Shown one piece after another: positions 37,103-45,846 of a DNA stretch of 64,000 nucleotides. The position numbers were made by a program, and so were the translations under genes. The DNA lies in contig OZ253939.1 in the NCBI GenBank assembly GCA_965267245.1, forward strand, positions 1,984,001 through 2,048,000, written 5' to 3'. This DNA comes from JANSWY01 sp965267245. GTDB lineage: Bacteria; Bacteroidota; Bacteroidia; Cytophagales; Cyclobacteriaceae. The notes beneath the pieces are model-generated. The model was not told the DNA's origin and did not search any database. It was given only the letters and a program-made list of their open reading frames with translations. Every line of letters starts with the position of its first letter. Position 1 is the first letter of the stretch.

Positions 37103-39028
37103 TTACCAAAGTTCATTTTTAACTAAAAACTCTAAGAATGAATCCAACATCATTAATGCACCATCAGAATTGTAATGATTAGTATCACCGTATGCAATTA
37201 TACCATTTACTACACGTGTACATTCTTCTGCATCATCCTCACAATAAATCGGCAATGGATCAAAAAGATAAAAATTTCTGTTTGATTGAACTCTTTTTTC
37301 CAAACTTGTGAAATATTCTTTAGGAAATCGATTATTTAAGTATTCTTTTTTCACCTTAACAAAACAATCGCTGTTAGGTTTTCTAAACCATTCTTCTGAA
37401 CATATTCCTGCTTTCAATACTGGCTTATCAAATTCCACCGATGGAAGTATTAATACAACATTAATATTCGCCAATGCGGTTTTCTCGAGAATTAAATCCA
37501 ATTCCTTCAACCAATTATTGAGGCCATATCCATATTCAATTTTTTCCTCTGTATGATCAATCCATTTGTTGCCTTGACCGTTTAAATATGGTTGTTGATA
37601 TAAATATCTGTATCGACTAGAAAGAATAAGGATATCATTTTCCGATAAACTACTTATTATGTCATCAATCCGATCAATTTCTTTCAAAGTTCCCGAAGGA
37701 AGATCGATGAAGTTTGGACTTCTTTCATATATTAAGTCAGAACCAGTTTTTTTAGCTATTAAGTTCATAACTGGTATTATATGATTACTATGAGAGTTTC
37801 CCAGTAGCCTAATGCTGCTGAATTTCGACTCATTGTTTAACGAATTAAGAAATTTAGTAGAATAAGTCGATGGTCTTTTCCCCAAGTATAATTCATTTTC
37901 TCCGCTATGGCTTAGCTCACCTATAAAGAACAAACCCCAGATAATTGTGAAAGAGCCTAAAATGACTTTAGATTTAAAAGAAGACCGCCAACTAATGTGT
38001 CTTAAAGGGTTTTCAATGAATCGATATGATGAATAGGCAAAAATGTACATTAGCAAAAACAAGAAAGGTGCATAAAGTAGACCAAGGTTTAAAGTCCATT
38101 TGTTTAGAACAATTATTACCCAATGCCATAAATAGAGAGAGTAGGAAATGGTTCCAATATGTATTAAAAATCTATGGGTAAGAATATTAAACTGTTTCTC
38201 ATGAGGGAATTCATCCATTGATTTCACAATAAATATGGAGAAGAGTGTCAAGACAACAATTGCCAATGTAGAAATTTCCTGATATTCCTTTGGAATAAAG
38301 AAAACTAACACAATCATCAGTAATACCAATAATAAATGAATACGGTTGAATCGTGGTACTTTGCTCATTCGGTTGAGTATTAGGAATAATAAGCAACCCA
38401 CCCCTATTTCCCAAAACCTAAAAGGTATCATATAGTAAACTAAATCTTGCTGAGGTTTTAAATAAATAAGAAAAGCGACAACAGAAATGAATGAGAGTAT
38501 GCTTAATACAACCCAGGTCATTTTTCCATTTTTTGACCATTTTAATCCAGTTGTAAGAAAAATAATAAGTGGAAAAATAAAATAGAATTGTTCTTCCACA
38601 CCAAGCGACCATGTATGTGTAAATGGATTTAATTTTGCTGATTCACTCCAGTAATCTGTAGATCGAAAGTAAAGATAGATATTTGAAAACCCAGGTATAG
38701 AAATCAGTCCTGTTCTAATGTAGGTGGTTGGATGTTTGCTGAAAAAAGAGATTAATAGTGCTGTAATACTAAAAACAAATAAAAGTGCCGGATACAGTCT
38801 TTTTACTCTTCTTTTGTAAAACCCAATGAAAAAAGACCATACATTAGTTTCTCTCTTCTTGTAAATAGAGGTAGTAATAACAAATCCAGAAATTACGAAA
38901 AAAACATCCACACCAAGATAACCACCGGGTAGCAAAGGTTCTTTTAAATGATTAATTATAACAGATAGTACTGCTATTGCTCTAAGGCCATCTATCGATT
39001 TATTGTATTGAGTGAGGTTTGCAAACAT
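37103..39028 (-). CDS. OafA/YrhL-type acyltransferase fused to a periplasmic SGNH domain
   Basis: The start is set at 39028 (MFANLTQYNKSIDGLRAIAV), which matches the usual family N-terminus. The protein is 641 residues. Residues about 10-345 form the Acyl_transf_3 domain with about ten membrane helices and motifs IDGLRAIAVLSVIINHL, GGYLGVDVFFVISGFVIT, and FIENPLRHISWRSS. The remaining about 270 residues are an SGNH esterase-like domain with LLGNSHSNHI (Ser) and GDTNHYNSDG (Asp-x-x-His), all residues present. Members O-acetylate surface polysaccharides or peptidoglycan; the SGNH part often completes the transfer. It is followed by the SASA lipoprotein. Confidence 0.9.
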   Translation of the reverse strand: MFANLTQYNKSIDGLRAIAVLSVIINHLKEPLLPGGYLGVDVFFVISGFVITTSIYKKRETNVWSFFIGFYKRRVKRLYPALLFVFSITALLISFFSKHPTTYIRTGLISIPGFSNIYLYFRSTDYWSESAKLNPFTHTWSLGVEEQFYFIFPLIIFLTTGLKWSKNGKMTWVVLSILSFISVVAFLIYLKPQQDLVYYMIPFRFWEIGVGCLLFLILNRMSKVPRFNRIHLLLVLLMIVLVFFIPKEYQEISTLAIVVLTLFSIFIVKSMDEFPHEKQFNILTHRFLIHIGTISYSLYLWHWVIIVLNKWTLNLGLLYAPFLFLLMYIFAYSSYRFIENPLRHISWRSSFKSKVILGSFTIIWGLFFIGELSHSGENELYLGKRPSTYSTKFLNSLNNESKFSSIRLLGNSHSNHIIPVMNLIAKKTGSDLIYERSPNFIDLPSGTLKEIDRIDDIISSLSENDILILSSRYRYLYQQPYLNGQGNKWIDHTEEKIEYGYGLNNWLKELDLILEKTALANINVVLILPSVEFDKPVLKAGICSEEWFRKPNSDCFVKVKKEYLNNRFPKEYFTSLEKRVQSNRNFYLFDPLPIYCEDDAEECTRVVNGIIAYGDTNHYNSDGALMMLDSFLEFLVKNELW

Positions 39029-39076
39029 ATAAGCCCTTTTTATTCTAGCGGGCAAAATTAGCAATATGATTTTTCT

Positions 39077-39100
39077 TGAATCTGGATTCTTTGAATTAAA
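39077..39100 (+). promoter_or_regulatory. Weak fourth copy of the GGATTCTTC motif
   Basis: TCTGGATTCTTTGAATTAAA lies 102 bases upstream of the gene at 39202. It matches the 40897 copy at 14 of 24 positions, mostly in GGATTCTT. It is too weak to call by itself and is listed because the gene it precedes is NTF2-like, as are other genes with the motif. Confidence 0.25.
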
Positions 39101-39123
39101 TTAACCTATTGAGTAAATCTTAA

Positions 39124-39137
39124 AATCCATATGGATT
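39124..39137. promoter_or_regulatory. 14-bp perfect palindrome
   Basis: AATCCATATGGATT is a perfect palindrome in the divergent region between the acyltransferase and the NTF2-like gene, 65 bases upstream of the latter's ATG. It could be an operator for either gene. No regulator is linked to it. Confidence 0.35.
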
Positions 39138-39201
39138 GATACAAATTGGTTAAATTTTCTACCAGCTGTAATTCCGGCAAAAATATTCATATCTTGTTAT
39201 T

Positions 39202-39651
39202 ATGAATAATTTGGATAAGTGGCATAAACTAGTAAATGACAAAAACCTAGAAGACCTGGACAACCTGCTCGCCAAAGATGTGGTTTTCTTCTCTCCTGTT
39301 GTGTTTAAAGGGCAGGAAGGAAGGCGCATAACAGCACTTTATCTGAAAAGCGCATACAAAATGTTCTTTTCTGGAAATAGCGAATCATTCAAATATGTTC
39401 GGGAATTGAATGATGAAACCAATAGTTTACTGGAATTCACCTGTATTCTGGATGGCATTGAAGTGAATGGTGTAGATATGATTCAATGGAACAACAAAGG
39501 ACAAATACAGGAATTCAAAGTGATGATTCGACCGTACAAGGCTACCCAACTGGTCAAAGAGAAAATGCTTCACTTACTCAAAAACATTAGCACCAAAGAC
39601 AAAATGAAGCTGAAGCTAGGTTCCATAATTGATAAAGTGAGTTTGAAATAG
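39202..39651 (+). CDS. NTF2-like (SnoaL-type) protein, 149 aa
   Basis: This short cytoplasmic protein begins MNNLDKWHKLVNDKNLEDLD, and the pattern NLLAKDVVFFSPVVFKGQEGRRITALYLKSAYKMF followed by curved-sheet strands (EFTCILDGIEVNGVDMIQWNNKGQIQEFKVMIRPY) is the NTF2/SnoaL fold. In this fold a cone-shaped pocket binds small molecules; many members have no known activity. The C-terminal about 25 residues are basic and helical. It may be co-regulated with the nearby NTF2-like genes at 42252 and 43239. Confidence 0.8.
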   Translation: MNNLDKWHKLVNDKNLEDLDNLLAKDVVFFSPVVFKGQEGRRITALYLKSAYKMFFSGNSESFKYVRELNDETNSLLEFTCILDGIEVNGVDMIQWNNKGQIQEFKVMIRPYKATQLVKEKMLHLLKNISTKDKMKLKLGSIIDKVSLK

Positions 39652-39696
39652 TTTCAAATTATATCAACAGTATTCGTCCCTCCATCTGGAAAAAAT

Positions 39697-40692
39697 TCAA
39701 ATTCCTGGCAAGACCTTTTTCTTATACTCTACCGGTGTACAATCCGTAATTCTTTTGAATGCTTCGTAAAATGAAGAGGTACTGGTAAAGCCTACATTCA
39801 AAGCCATCCCTTCAATGGTATATTGTTGATTATTACTTTCTAATAGTTTAATCACTTCATTTATTCGATAACCATTAATGTATTCATTGAAGTTCTTTCC
39901 TTCCAGTTGTACAATTGCTTGCCTCACCATATAGACAGGTTCATTGATAGTTTCTGAAAGTTTACTTAGAGTCAACTTGGGCCTTCTATAGAGTTGATCC
40001 TCTTCCAATTGCGCTTTAATCTTATCTAAAACTGGTTCCAGTGATACAGTTGCATCGAATTTCTTTAGTGATCTTGACTTAACCACATTTAATTGAGTCG
40101 TCATTAATACATAGTTTATTGCATAAAGCAACAGTGAAGCAAATATTGCTCCCAGAGCATATGACTCTATTGTATCACTCATAATCTGGTATATGAATGC
40201 TCCCCCGATTGATAACACAAATGTCAATAACGCAAGAGGTTGCTTCTGCAAAAGTATGGACGATTTTCGGTAGATCAGAACACCTATGATTGGTAGAGAC
40301 ATCAAATAAAGTATGCCAAATTGGTAAGCCACATGCATATCCCGCCAATTAAAAAAAATGGCTGAAAGTGCCATGAAAATTGATGGTAAATACAGTACGA
40401 GATGCGCTTTTCTAATTCTGTATCCATGGATTACTAAGACGTAGAACAATAGGGACGGACCAACTGCCCAAAGTCCAGCCCCACCAATACCTACACCCCA
40501 CAGTGACATGTCTGACCAAAAATAATAAACCAGTGATTTCCCAATCCTTAATGACAATGCCAGCATAGTCATACCTAAGAACAAATTTGCGCCATATGTT
40601 CGGTTATCCTTCACTAGCAACCAGACTCCAAGAAAAAATCCTTGAGTCACAGCTATTCCACATGCAGCAGCTAAAATTATTGTCCAATTCAT
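39697..40692 (-). CDS. Membrane-bound AraC-family transcriptional regulator
   Basis: This 331-residue protein has about seven hydrophobic segments in residues 1-200 (for example IILAAACGIAVTQGFFLGVWLLV, LLFYVLVIHGY, IIGVLIYR, ALGAIFASLLLYAINYVLM). Residues about 215-331 form a two-HTH AraC domain with YRINEVIKLLE, GMALNVGFTSTSSFYEAFKRI and TPVEYKKK. The architecture suggests a regulator that senses a signal through the membrane. It is divergent from the DUF2911 gene, and a copy of the repeated motif lies 10-33 bases upstream of its start, suggesting autoregulation (inference). Confidence 0.9.
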   Translation of the reverse strand: MNWTIILAAACGIAVTQGFFLGVWLLVKDNRTYGANLFLGMTMLALSLRIGKSLVYYFWSDMSLWGVGIGGAGLWAVGPSLLFYVLVIHGYRIRKAHLVLYLPSIFMALSAIFFNWRDMHVAYQFGILYLMSLPIIGVLIYRKSSILLQKQPLALLTFVLSIGGAFIYQIMSDTIESYALGAIFASLLLYAINYVLMTTQLNVVKSRSLKKFDATVSLEPVLDKIKAQLEEDQLYRRPKLTLSKLSETINEPVYMVRQAIVQLEGKNFNEYINGYRINEVIKLLESNNQQYTIEGMALNVGFTSTSSFYEAFKRITDCTPVEYKKKVLPGI

Positions 40693-40700
40693 GTTATTAA

Positions 40701-40724
40701 GTTATTCGGATTCTTCTAAACAAA
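40701..40724 (+). promoter_or_regulatory. Repeated motif, copy A
   Basis: GTTATTCGGATTCTTCTAAA continues with CAAA. It matches copy B at 20 and copy C at 19 of 24 positions. It lies just upstream of the AraC-type regulator's start codon. Confidence 0.5.
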
Positions 40725-40896
40725 AGGTTCGTAAAAACACTCAGTTTTATTCGCGTACTCCATCATATGATACGAATTAAGATATTAAATGACTTTAAGT
40801 AAAGAAAATTTATATCAGCGGCTCTATTGTTACGCTTTCAAAAAAATATAACTCTGGTTTGAAACCGGCATAATAAATACTTCACCTGGCAGCTAA

Positions 40897-40920
40897 GTTC
40901 TCCGGATTCTTCAAAACCAA
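40897..40920 (+). promoter_or_regulatory. Repeated motif, copy B
   Basis: GTTCTCCGGATTCTTCAAAA continues with CCAA. It lies about 80 bases upstream of the DUF2911/TPR start. The similarity to copy C extends about 20 bases further (ACC-ATAAATA-ATCA). Confidence 0.5.
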
Positions 40921-40999
40921 AGAAAACCATAAATACCTATCAGTTTACATCACGTATTCTTTTATCAAATTGAATATCTAAATAAAATTCTTCGATGTT

Positions 41000-42100
41000 A
41001 TGAAAAGCAATTTTTTACTTACAATACTGATTCTTCTTTGCATATCAGCTCAAGCTCAGTTCCATACATTAAAAATCCCGCAACCAAGTAATATGGTGAG
41101 TGAGACGCAACGTTTGGGTGTAACTGATATTTCCATCACTTACAGTAGTCCCTCAGTAAACAATCGAGATGTGTGGAATGATGGCTATACAATTCCCAAA
41201 AACGGACAACCTATTCCCTGGCGAGCTGGCGCAAACATGAATACAACTATTCAGTTTAGCACAGACGTATTCATTCAAGGGAAACCTTTGTCTGCCGGAA
41301 TATATGGATTTCACATCATTCCTAAAGAAAACATTTACACCCTGTTTTTCGCGCATAATAGTAATCAATGGGGTAGTTACTATTTGGATTTAGAAAATGA
41401 CGTTTCGCTTACAATAGATGTTAAAGCTAGTGAATGCGAATTCTCTGAGAAATTGGATTATGAGTTTTTGGATTGGAAAGAGAATTCAGTAACAATTGGA
41501 TTAGAATGGGCGGAAGTAAGAATTCCGTTTGAGGTATCTGTTGATTTAAATAAAACTGTAACCGCAAGTTTTAGATCAGAACTGCGAGGAATAAACACTT
41601 ATCATTGGCAAGCCTGGCTTGATGCTGCACAATGGTGCTATAATCACAATACCAATTTAGAGGAAGCTCTGGAGTGGGCTAACAGATCCATCAATGGTGG
41701 CTATGGTGGTTTTGCAGCCAATAAAAATGTATCTAATCTTTCCACAAAAGCAAGACTACTAAAAAGCCTTAATAGAACCGATGAGCTCGAAACCATCCTG
41801 AGTGAAATCGCCTCCATGAGTTTGAACCCTCAGGAAACAAATGATTTTAGTACAATGCTATTAAGAATGGGCAAATATGATATGGCCGTTTCAAGTTGCT
41901 CAAAAAGTATAAAAAGCAATCCCGAAGTTTTTTACTTGTGGATCACAAGAGGTGTGAATAACCACTACCTGGGTAATAGCTCGAAAGCTATCAAAGACAT
42001 TCAAAAATCAATTACCCTGGCTCCAGAATATTATAAAAAGCGATTAAATGAAGTAATCCAGGAGATGGAAGATGGTAATTACAAATGGCCCTACATGTAG
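41000..42100 (+). CDS. Exported DUF2911/TPR protein
   Basis: This 366-residue protein has a signal peptide (MKSNFLLTILILLCISAQAQ). Residues about 25-190 form the DUF2911 beta domain with the family hallmarks RLGVTDISITYSSPSVNNRDVW, PWRAGANMNTTIQFS and AGIYGFHIIP. Residues about 200-366 are TPR-like helices, including LEEALEWANRSINGGYGG and AVSSCSKSIKSNPEVFYLW. It is a full-length paralogue of the partial gene at 1-555. The function of DUF2911 is unknown; exported TPRs suggest a periplasmic binding or scaffold role. A copy of the repeated motif precedes it. Confidence 0.85.
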   Translation: MKSNFLLTILILLCISAQAQFHTLKIPQPSNMVSETQRLGVTDISITYSSPSVNNRDVWNDGYTIPKNGQPIPWRAGANMNTTIQFSTDVFIQGKPLSAGIYGFHIIPKENIYTLFFAHNSNQWGSYYLDLENDVSLTIDVKASECEFSEKLDYEFLDWKENSVTIGLEWAEVRIPFEVSVDLNKTVTASFRSELRGINTYHWQAWLDAAQWCYNHNTNLEEALEWANRSINGGYGGFAANKNVSNLSTKARLLKSLNRTDELETILSEIASMSLNPQETNDFSTMLLRMGKYDMAVSSCSKSIKSNPEVFYLWITRGVNNHYLGNSSKAIKDIQKSITLAPEYYKKRLNEVIQEMEDGNYKWPYM

Positions 42101-42173
42101 CCAGGTAAATAGCAAAACCTTATATAAAAGCCAACTACTGATTTTATAAAAAAGAGTGTTAAACGCTAATGAA

Positions 42174-42197
42174 TTTATTCGGATTCCTCAAAACCGA
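42174..42197 (+). promoter_or_regulatory. Repeated motif, copy C
   Basis: TTTATTCGGATTCCTCAAAA continues with CCGA. It lies 54-78 bases upstream of the NTF2-like lipoprotein start at 42252. It matches copies A and B at 19 of 24 positions each. Confidence 0.5.
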
Positions 42198-42251
42198 AAT
42201 TACCAATAAATAGAAATCACTTGATTCGCATAAACTAGAATCTCAAGATCA

Positions 42252-43220
42252 ATGAAAAAAAATACAATTTACTTTTTGTTGTGTACCACCCTTCTGTTTG
42301 GTTGCGGTGATGACGAAAAAGCAATCCCCATTTCTGACGATGAAATGGAAGAAGAAATGGAAACAGAGGAAGAAGAACCTGTGGATTGTTTGATCATAAA
42401 CCATGGAAATACTGGAGGACCATACGTTCATGAAGAAGATGACATAACGGAATTGGAAGATGTTTATGAAAAGTTCGAAACCTACGTTAGAGAAAAGGAT
42501 ATTGAGGGTTTGAACGGAATATTTCTTCATAACTCTATTCCTTTATTCATTACGGGAAAAAGGTCATCTGGGATAACTGATATACGCCTAAGTGCAGAAA
42601 GATTTAGAAGTTCTGTTAGGAATACTCCTGGACTGGAACTAAGGATCAGTGATACTGATTACGGGGTGAGTAATGGTGTAGCAGTATCCTGGGCCAACTT
42701 TGAAGAAATCATTAGTGGCGAGACAAATTCAACTGGTGTTGATTTATTCTTCTATGTTAAGAACGAAGAAGGATGGAAATTGGCAACAACCAACAATACA
42801 TTTATTAATCCTGGTGATGAAACTGATTATGTAACTGAGTTCCCTATGAACGAAACACCAGAAGATCTTTTATCTAATATGAGCCAGGCGTTTAATAACA
42901 AAGATGAAAACGCCTGGCTCAATAGCTTTAAGAGTAACTCAACGTTTCTGGTATTGTCATATAATCTTAAGGAACCTTTTATGGATACAATTCATACCAC
43001 CAATTCATTCATTGATTGCGTAATTGCCGATGATAACCAATATACCTTATCAATAACTGATGAAACTGTTGAAATCATGGATCAGTACCTCGCATATGTT
43101 CAAGCGAGCTACTCAATTGATTTAAATGAGAATGAAGTAGAGTCTGGGAATCTTGTGCTTACGATGATTGGCACCCCGCAGCAAGGCTGGAAAATATCTG
43201 CAGGAGCCGTACTTTATTAA
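42252..43220 (+). CDS. Lipoprotein with two NTF2-like domains
   Basis: This 322-residue protein has a lipoprotein signal (MKKNTIYFLLCTTLLFGCGDDEK, lipobox Cys at residue 18) and a Glu-rich linker to about 45. Two similar NTF2/SnoaL-type units follow: VYEKFETYVREKDIEGLNGIF...EEGWKLATTNNTF (about 70-195) and LLSNMSQAFNNKDENAWLNSF...QQGWKISAGAVLY (about 205-322). The end of each unit has the family's GWKI/L strand. No catalytic residues could be assigned. It is followed by another NTF2-like gene 18 bases downstream. Confidence 0.8.
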   Translation: MKKNTIYFLLCTTLLFGCGDDEKAIPISDDEMEEEMETEEEEPVDCLIINHGNTGGPYVHEEDDITELEDVYEKFETYVREKDIEGLNGIFLHNSIPLFITGKRSSGITDIRLSAERFRSSVRNTPGLELRISDTDYGVSNGVAVSWANFEEIISGETNSTGVDLFFYVKNEEGWKLATTNNTFINPGDETDYVTEFPMNETPEDLLSNMSQAFNNKDENAWLNSFKSNSTFLVLSYNLKEPFMDTIHTTNSFIDCVIADDNQYTLSITDETVEIMDQYLAYVQASYSIDLNENEVESGNLVLTMIGTPQQGWKISAGAVLY

Positions 43221-43238
43221 AACTTTAAAAAACCAGAA

Positions 43239-43775
43239 ATGAAATACCACTTTAGCAAAAACAAGTTAATACTATTAATAATTACAATGATTTTGATCAA
43301 CACTGTTAGTATTGCTCAAAAACCGGTCAATACCTACCCTACCCAGGAAGATGTGGAGACACTTGATGGGATTATAAAAGCCTACTATGAAGTAATATCA
43401 GGTCCCGCCGGACAGCCAAGACAATGGAAAAGGGATTCTTCTCTTCACCATCCAAACGCATTAATAACCATTACAGGAATCAATAGAGACAACAAACCGG
43501 CAATGGCTAGTTTGTCACTAAATGATTATCACCAAAGCTTTGGGGTTCCTCAAAAAGGGTTTTGGGAATACGAAGTACATAGGGAAGTACAGACTTTTGG
43601 GAACATAACCCATGTGTGGAGCACTTATGAAACCAAAACTGAAGAGAATGGACCTGTAGTGGAAAGAGGAATCAATAGTATTCAGTTATACAATGATGGG
43701 AACAGGTGGTGGATACTTTCGTGGATGTTTGATAGTGAAAGACCTGACAATCCAATCCCTAAAGAATTCAAGTAA
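43239..43775 (+). CDS. Exported NTF2-like protein
   Basis: This 178-residue protein has a signal peptide (MKYHFSKNKLILLIITMILINTVSIAQ). The mature part is a single NTF2/SnoaL-type domain (EDVETLDGIIKAYYEVISGPAGQPRQWKRDSSLHHP, HVWSTYETKTEENGPVVERGINSIQLYNDGNRWWILSW). It lies between the two-domain NTF2-like lipoprotein and the beta-lactamase-family hydrolase, with 18 and 67 bases of spacing, so these are likely one transcript. Function unknown. Confidence 0.82.
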   Translation: MKYHFSKNKLILLIITMILINTVSIAQKPVNTYPTQEDVETLDGIIKAYYEVISGPAGQPRQWKRDSSLHHPNALITITGINRDNKPAMASLSLNDYHQSFGVPQKGFWEYEVHREVQTFGNITHVWSTYETKTEENGPVVERGINSIQLYNDGNRWWILSWMFDSERPDNPIPKEFK

Positions 43776-43842
43776 CAGCCAATCATACAACCTTCAACCT
43801 GCAAAAAAATGAAATAAAATTATCTCAATCTACATTAGTTAT

Positions 43843-45666
43843 ATGGAAAGATTAAAATCTCAAATTGCGTTATTATTAATACTTATTTACTCCTCCAGCT
43901 ATGGACAAAACCCTGAGACCAGTCACTGGACTAAAAAGATCGATGACGTCATCAAAAATATAGCAATTGAGAATGGACCGGGTGGTGCAATTGCGGTGGC
44001 CAAAGGTGAGGAAGTATTGTATTCCAAAGCCTTTGGTTTTGCCGACATTGACAAACTTAGACCCAATACTGTCAATACCTTATTCGATATTGCATCGTGT
44101 TCTAAGCAATTCACTGCGGCTTGTATCTTACAACTGGCGAGAGAAGGAAAAATTGACCTGGAAAAACCGATACAAGAGTATATTGATAGGTTCAGTATCG
44201 ATACCCCTATTCCAGTACATTCCTTATTAACACATTCAAGTGGACTTCAGGATTATTCCGAATTATTACTGCTAGCTAGAGGAAGAGAAGAAGTTGCCTT
44301 ATACTCAAACAAGGACATTTTAGAAACCATATTGATGCAAACTGATCTATCATTTGCCCCTGGGACTTCAGAGAATTACAGTAATTCAAACTATGCCCTC
44401 TTAGCCAAATTGGTTGAATCAGTGAGTGGGTTATGTTTTCCAGAGTATTTAAGAAGAAACATATTCGAACCTTTGAATTTAACCTCAGATGAAATTTATT
44501 TATCTGAGTTGGACCAAAATGCTGATTTTGCATGGGGTTATCCAGGAAGAATGGAAGGTGAAACAAAGTTTATACCAGAGAAAGTAAAATTTAATAAACC
44601 AGAAGACATACAGATACATGGTGATGGTGGGATAAAAGCAAATGTATTCAGCCTGATCAAATGGATGAATGCATACACAAAAGGTCAAGTTGGAGCTTCC
44701 CTCCTACAAAAGGATTCAATACTAAAAAAAGACACACTCACAAATGGAGCAATCACTGAGTACGCTAGGGGTGGATTAAAAACTGGTATAACAAGTACTG
44801 GATATAAGTGGGTGCAACATACTGGTCGTAGTAACTCTACCTCGATCATGATGTGGCTTCCGGACTATGATGTCTTTATAGTAGCCTTATTTAATACACA
44901 GGAAATTTGGGCGCAATCAGTGACTAATAAATTTTATAAAGATGTCATAAATGCAATGCCACGTATTAGTAATCAAGATTCAGAAAGCAAATTATCTGAA
45001 ACTCAAAATCAAAGTAATCCAGAAAACCCTCCATTTGTCGAACAACCAGAATTAGTTCTATCTCAAACTCAATTGCAAAAATTTGTTGGTACATACCCGG
45101 CAGATGCTCCTGTCGGCTCTCATGTTCCTCCATCTGGAGGTGTGGGAGTAGACCAGATTGTTCTTGAAGATAACAAATTGAAATACGTACTGTATAATGG
45201 TTATAAAATCAATTTGAAACCCATCAATGATAATACACTGGAAATGACGGGAGTTGGCAGACCAATCCAATTACGTTTCAATGACCTTGAATCTAACAAG
45301 CCTGGTTTAACCGTAGCAGATCCTCTGGTAAACAATGGTGAACCATGTGAAACAATTTACCAGACCCCAGAAATTCCTTTGAAAAAAATAAGGGAGTACT
45401 GTGGTCAGTATAAATCACCAACACTAATCAATTCTATCCCAATACAGATTATAGCGGAGGATGAGGAACTATACATTCAGTGGGGTATTCTTGAAAAAAG
45501 AGCGAAGCTACACTACTTAGGCAATGACAGATTTACCGCATATCAATCAGGTAATAATAGTGGCATGCAGTGCAACCTCGTCATAAAAAGGCATTCAAAT
45601 GGCGAAATCAATGGACTTAGTTATGAGGGTCACCGGGTTTGGAACTTATTTTTTGAAAAAATCTAA
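43843..45666 (+). CDS. Exported serine hydrolase of the beta-lactamase (class C/PBP) family
   Basis: This 607-residue protein has a signal peptide (MERLKSQIALLLILIYSSSYG). Residues about 30-380 form a penicillin-binding/class C beta-lactamase-like domain: SxxK in IASCSKQF, YxN in ENYSNSNYAL, and QHTGRSN as the KTG-equivalent. The last about 220 residues are a beta-rich region with two similar units (LQKFVGTYPADAPVG and IREYCGQYKSPTLINS), as in DUF3471-like tails. Members are D-aminopeptidases, esterases or transpeptidase-like hydrolases; true antibiotic resistance is not implied. Upstream are the NTF2-like genes. Confidence 0.9.
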   Translation: MERLKSQIALLLILIYSSSYGQNPETSHWTKKIDDVIKNIAIENGPGGAIAVAKGEEVLYSKAFGFADIDKLRPNTVNTLFDIASCSKQFTAACILQLAREGKIDLEKPIQEYIDRFSIDTPIPVHSLLTHSSGLQDYSELLLLARGREEVALYSNKDILETILMQTDLSFAPGTSENYSNSNYALLAKLVESVSGLCFPEYLRRNIFEPLNLTSDEIYLSELDQNADFAWGYPGRMEGETKFIPEKVKFNKPEDIQIHGDGGIKANVFSLIKWMNAYTKGQVGASLLQKDSILKKDTLTNGAITEYARGGLKTGITSTGYKWVQHTGRSNSTSIMMWLPDYDVFIVALFNTQEIWAQSVTNKFYKDVINAMPRISNQDSESKLSETQNQSNPENPPFVEQPELVLSQTQLQKFVGTYPADAPVGSHVPPSGGVGVDQIVLEDNKLKYVLYNGYKINLKPINDNTLEMTGVGRPIQLRFNDLESNKPGLTVADPLVNNGEPCETIYQTPEIPLKKIREYCGQYKSPTLINSIPIQIIAEDEELYIQWGILEKRAKLHYLGNDRFTAYQSGNNSGMQCNLVIKRHSNGEINGLSYEGHRVWNLFFEKI

Positions 45667-45669
45667 AAA

Positions 45670-45829
45670 GTTTAGAGATCGAGAAAATGAGATATTTGGT
45701 ATAAAACCAGATATCTGGGTGGACTGGGATGAGTCAGATGATAAGTTTACTAAAGGTCAGTTGGTAATCAATGCTATCTTGGCTCATCTCCTTTTCACCA
45801 AAGACGAAGAACGAAGCTTCACACCTTGA
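45670..45829 (+). pseudogene. Possible C-terminal fragment of an S41-type peptidase
   Basis: Directly after the hydrolase stop, another frame encodes RDRENEIFGIKPDIWVDWDE and then SDDKFTKGQLVINAILAHLLF, ending at 45829. The FGIKPDIxV string followed by a short helix with Q and L resembles the tail of C-terminal-processing (S41) peptidases. There is no signal, no start codon of its own in this stretch, and the frame only extends back inside the hydrolase gene. I read it as a decayed leftover of a gene replaced by the hydrolase; the similarity is short and may be chance. Confidence 0.35.
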
Positions 45830-45846
45830 TTTGTAATGAATATTGT

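Larger units (their letters stand above)
40693..40999. other. Divergent control region with two motif copies
   Basis: These 307 bases separate the AraC-type regulator and the DUF2911 gene. They are AT-rich and hold two copies of a roughly 24-bp motif (near 40701 and 40897). No open frame of interest, RNA or terminator was seen. Confidence 0.5.

Noticed and set aside
43843..45666. Beta-lactamase resistance gene
   Set aside because: The motifs are those of the broad PBP/class C family with an extra beta tail; most such Bacteroidota proteins are not resistance enzymes, so no resistance claim is made.
45599..45669. The S41-like fragment as a complete gene starting inside the hydrolase gene
   Set aside because: The proposed start lies within the coding end of the hydrolase and the first residues are a shifted reading of it, so only the part after the hydrolase stop is considered, as a remnant.
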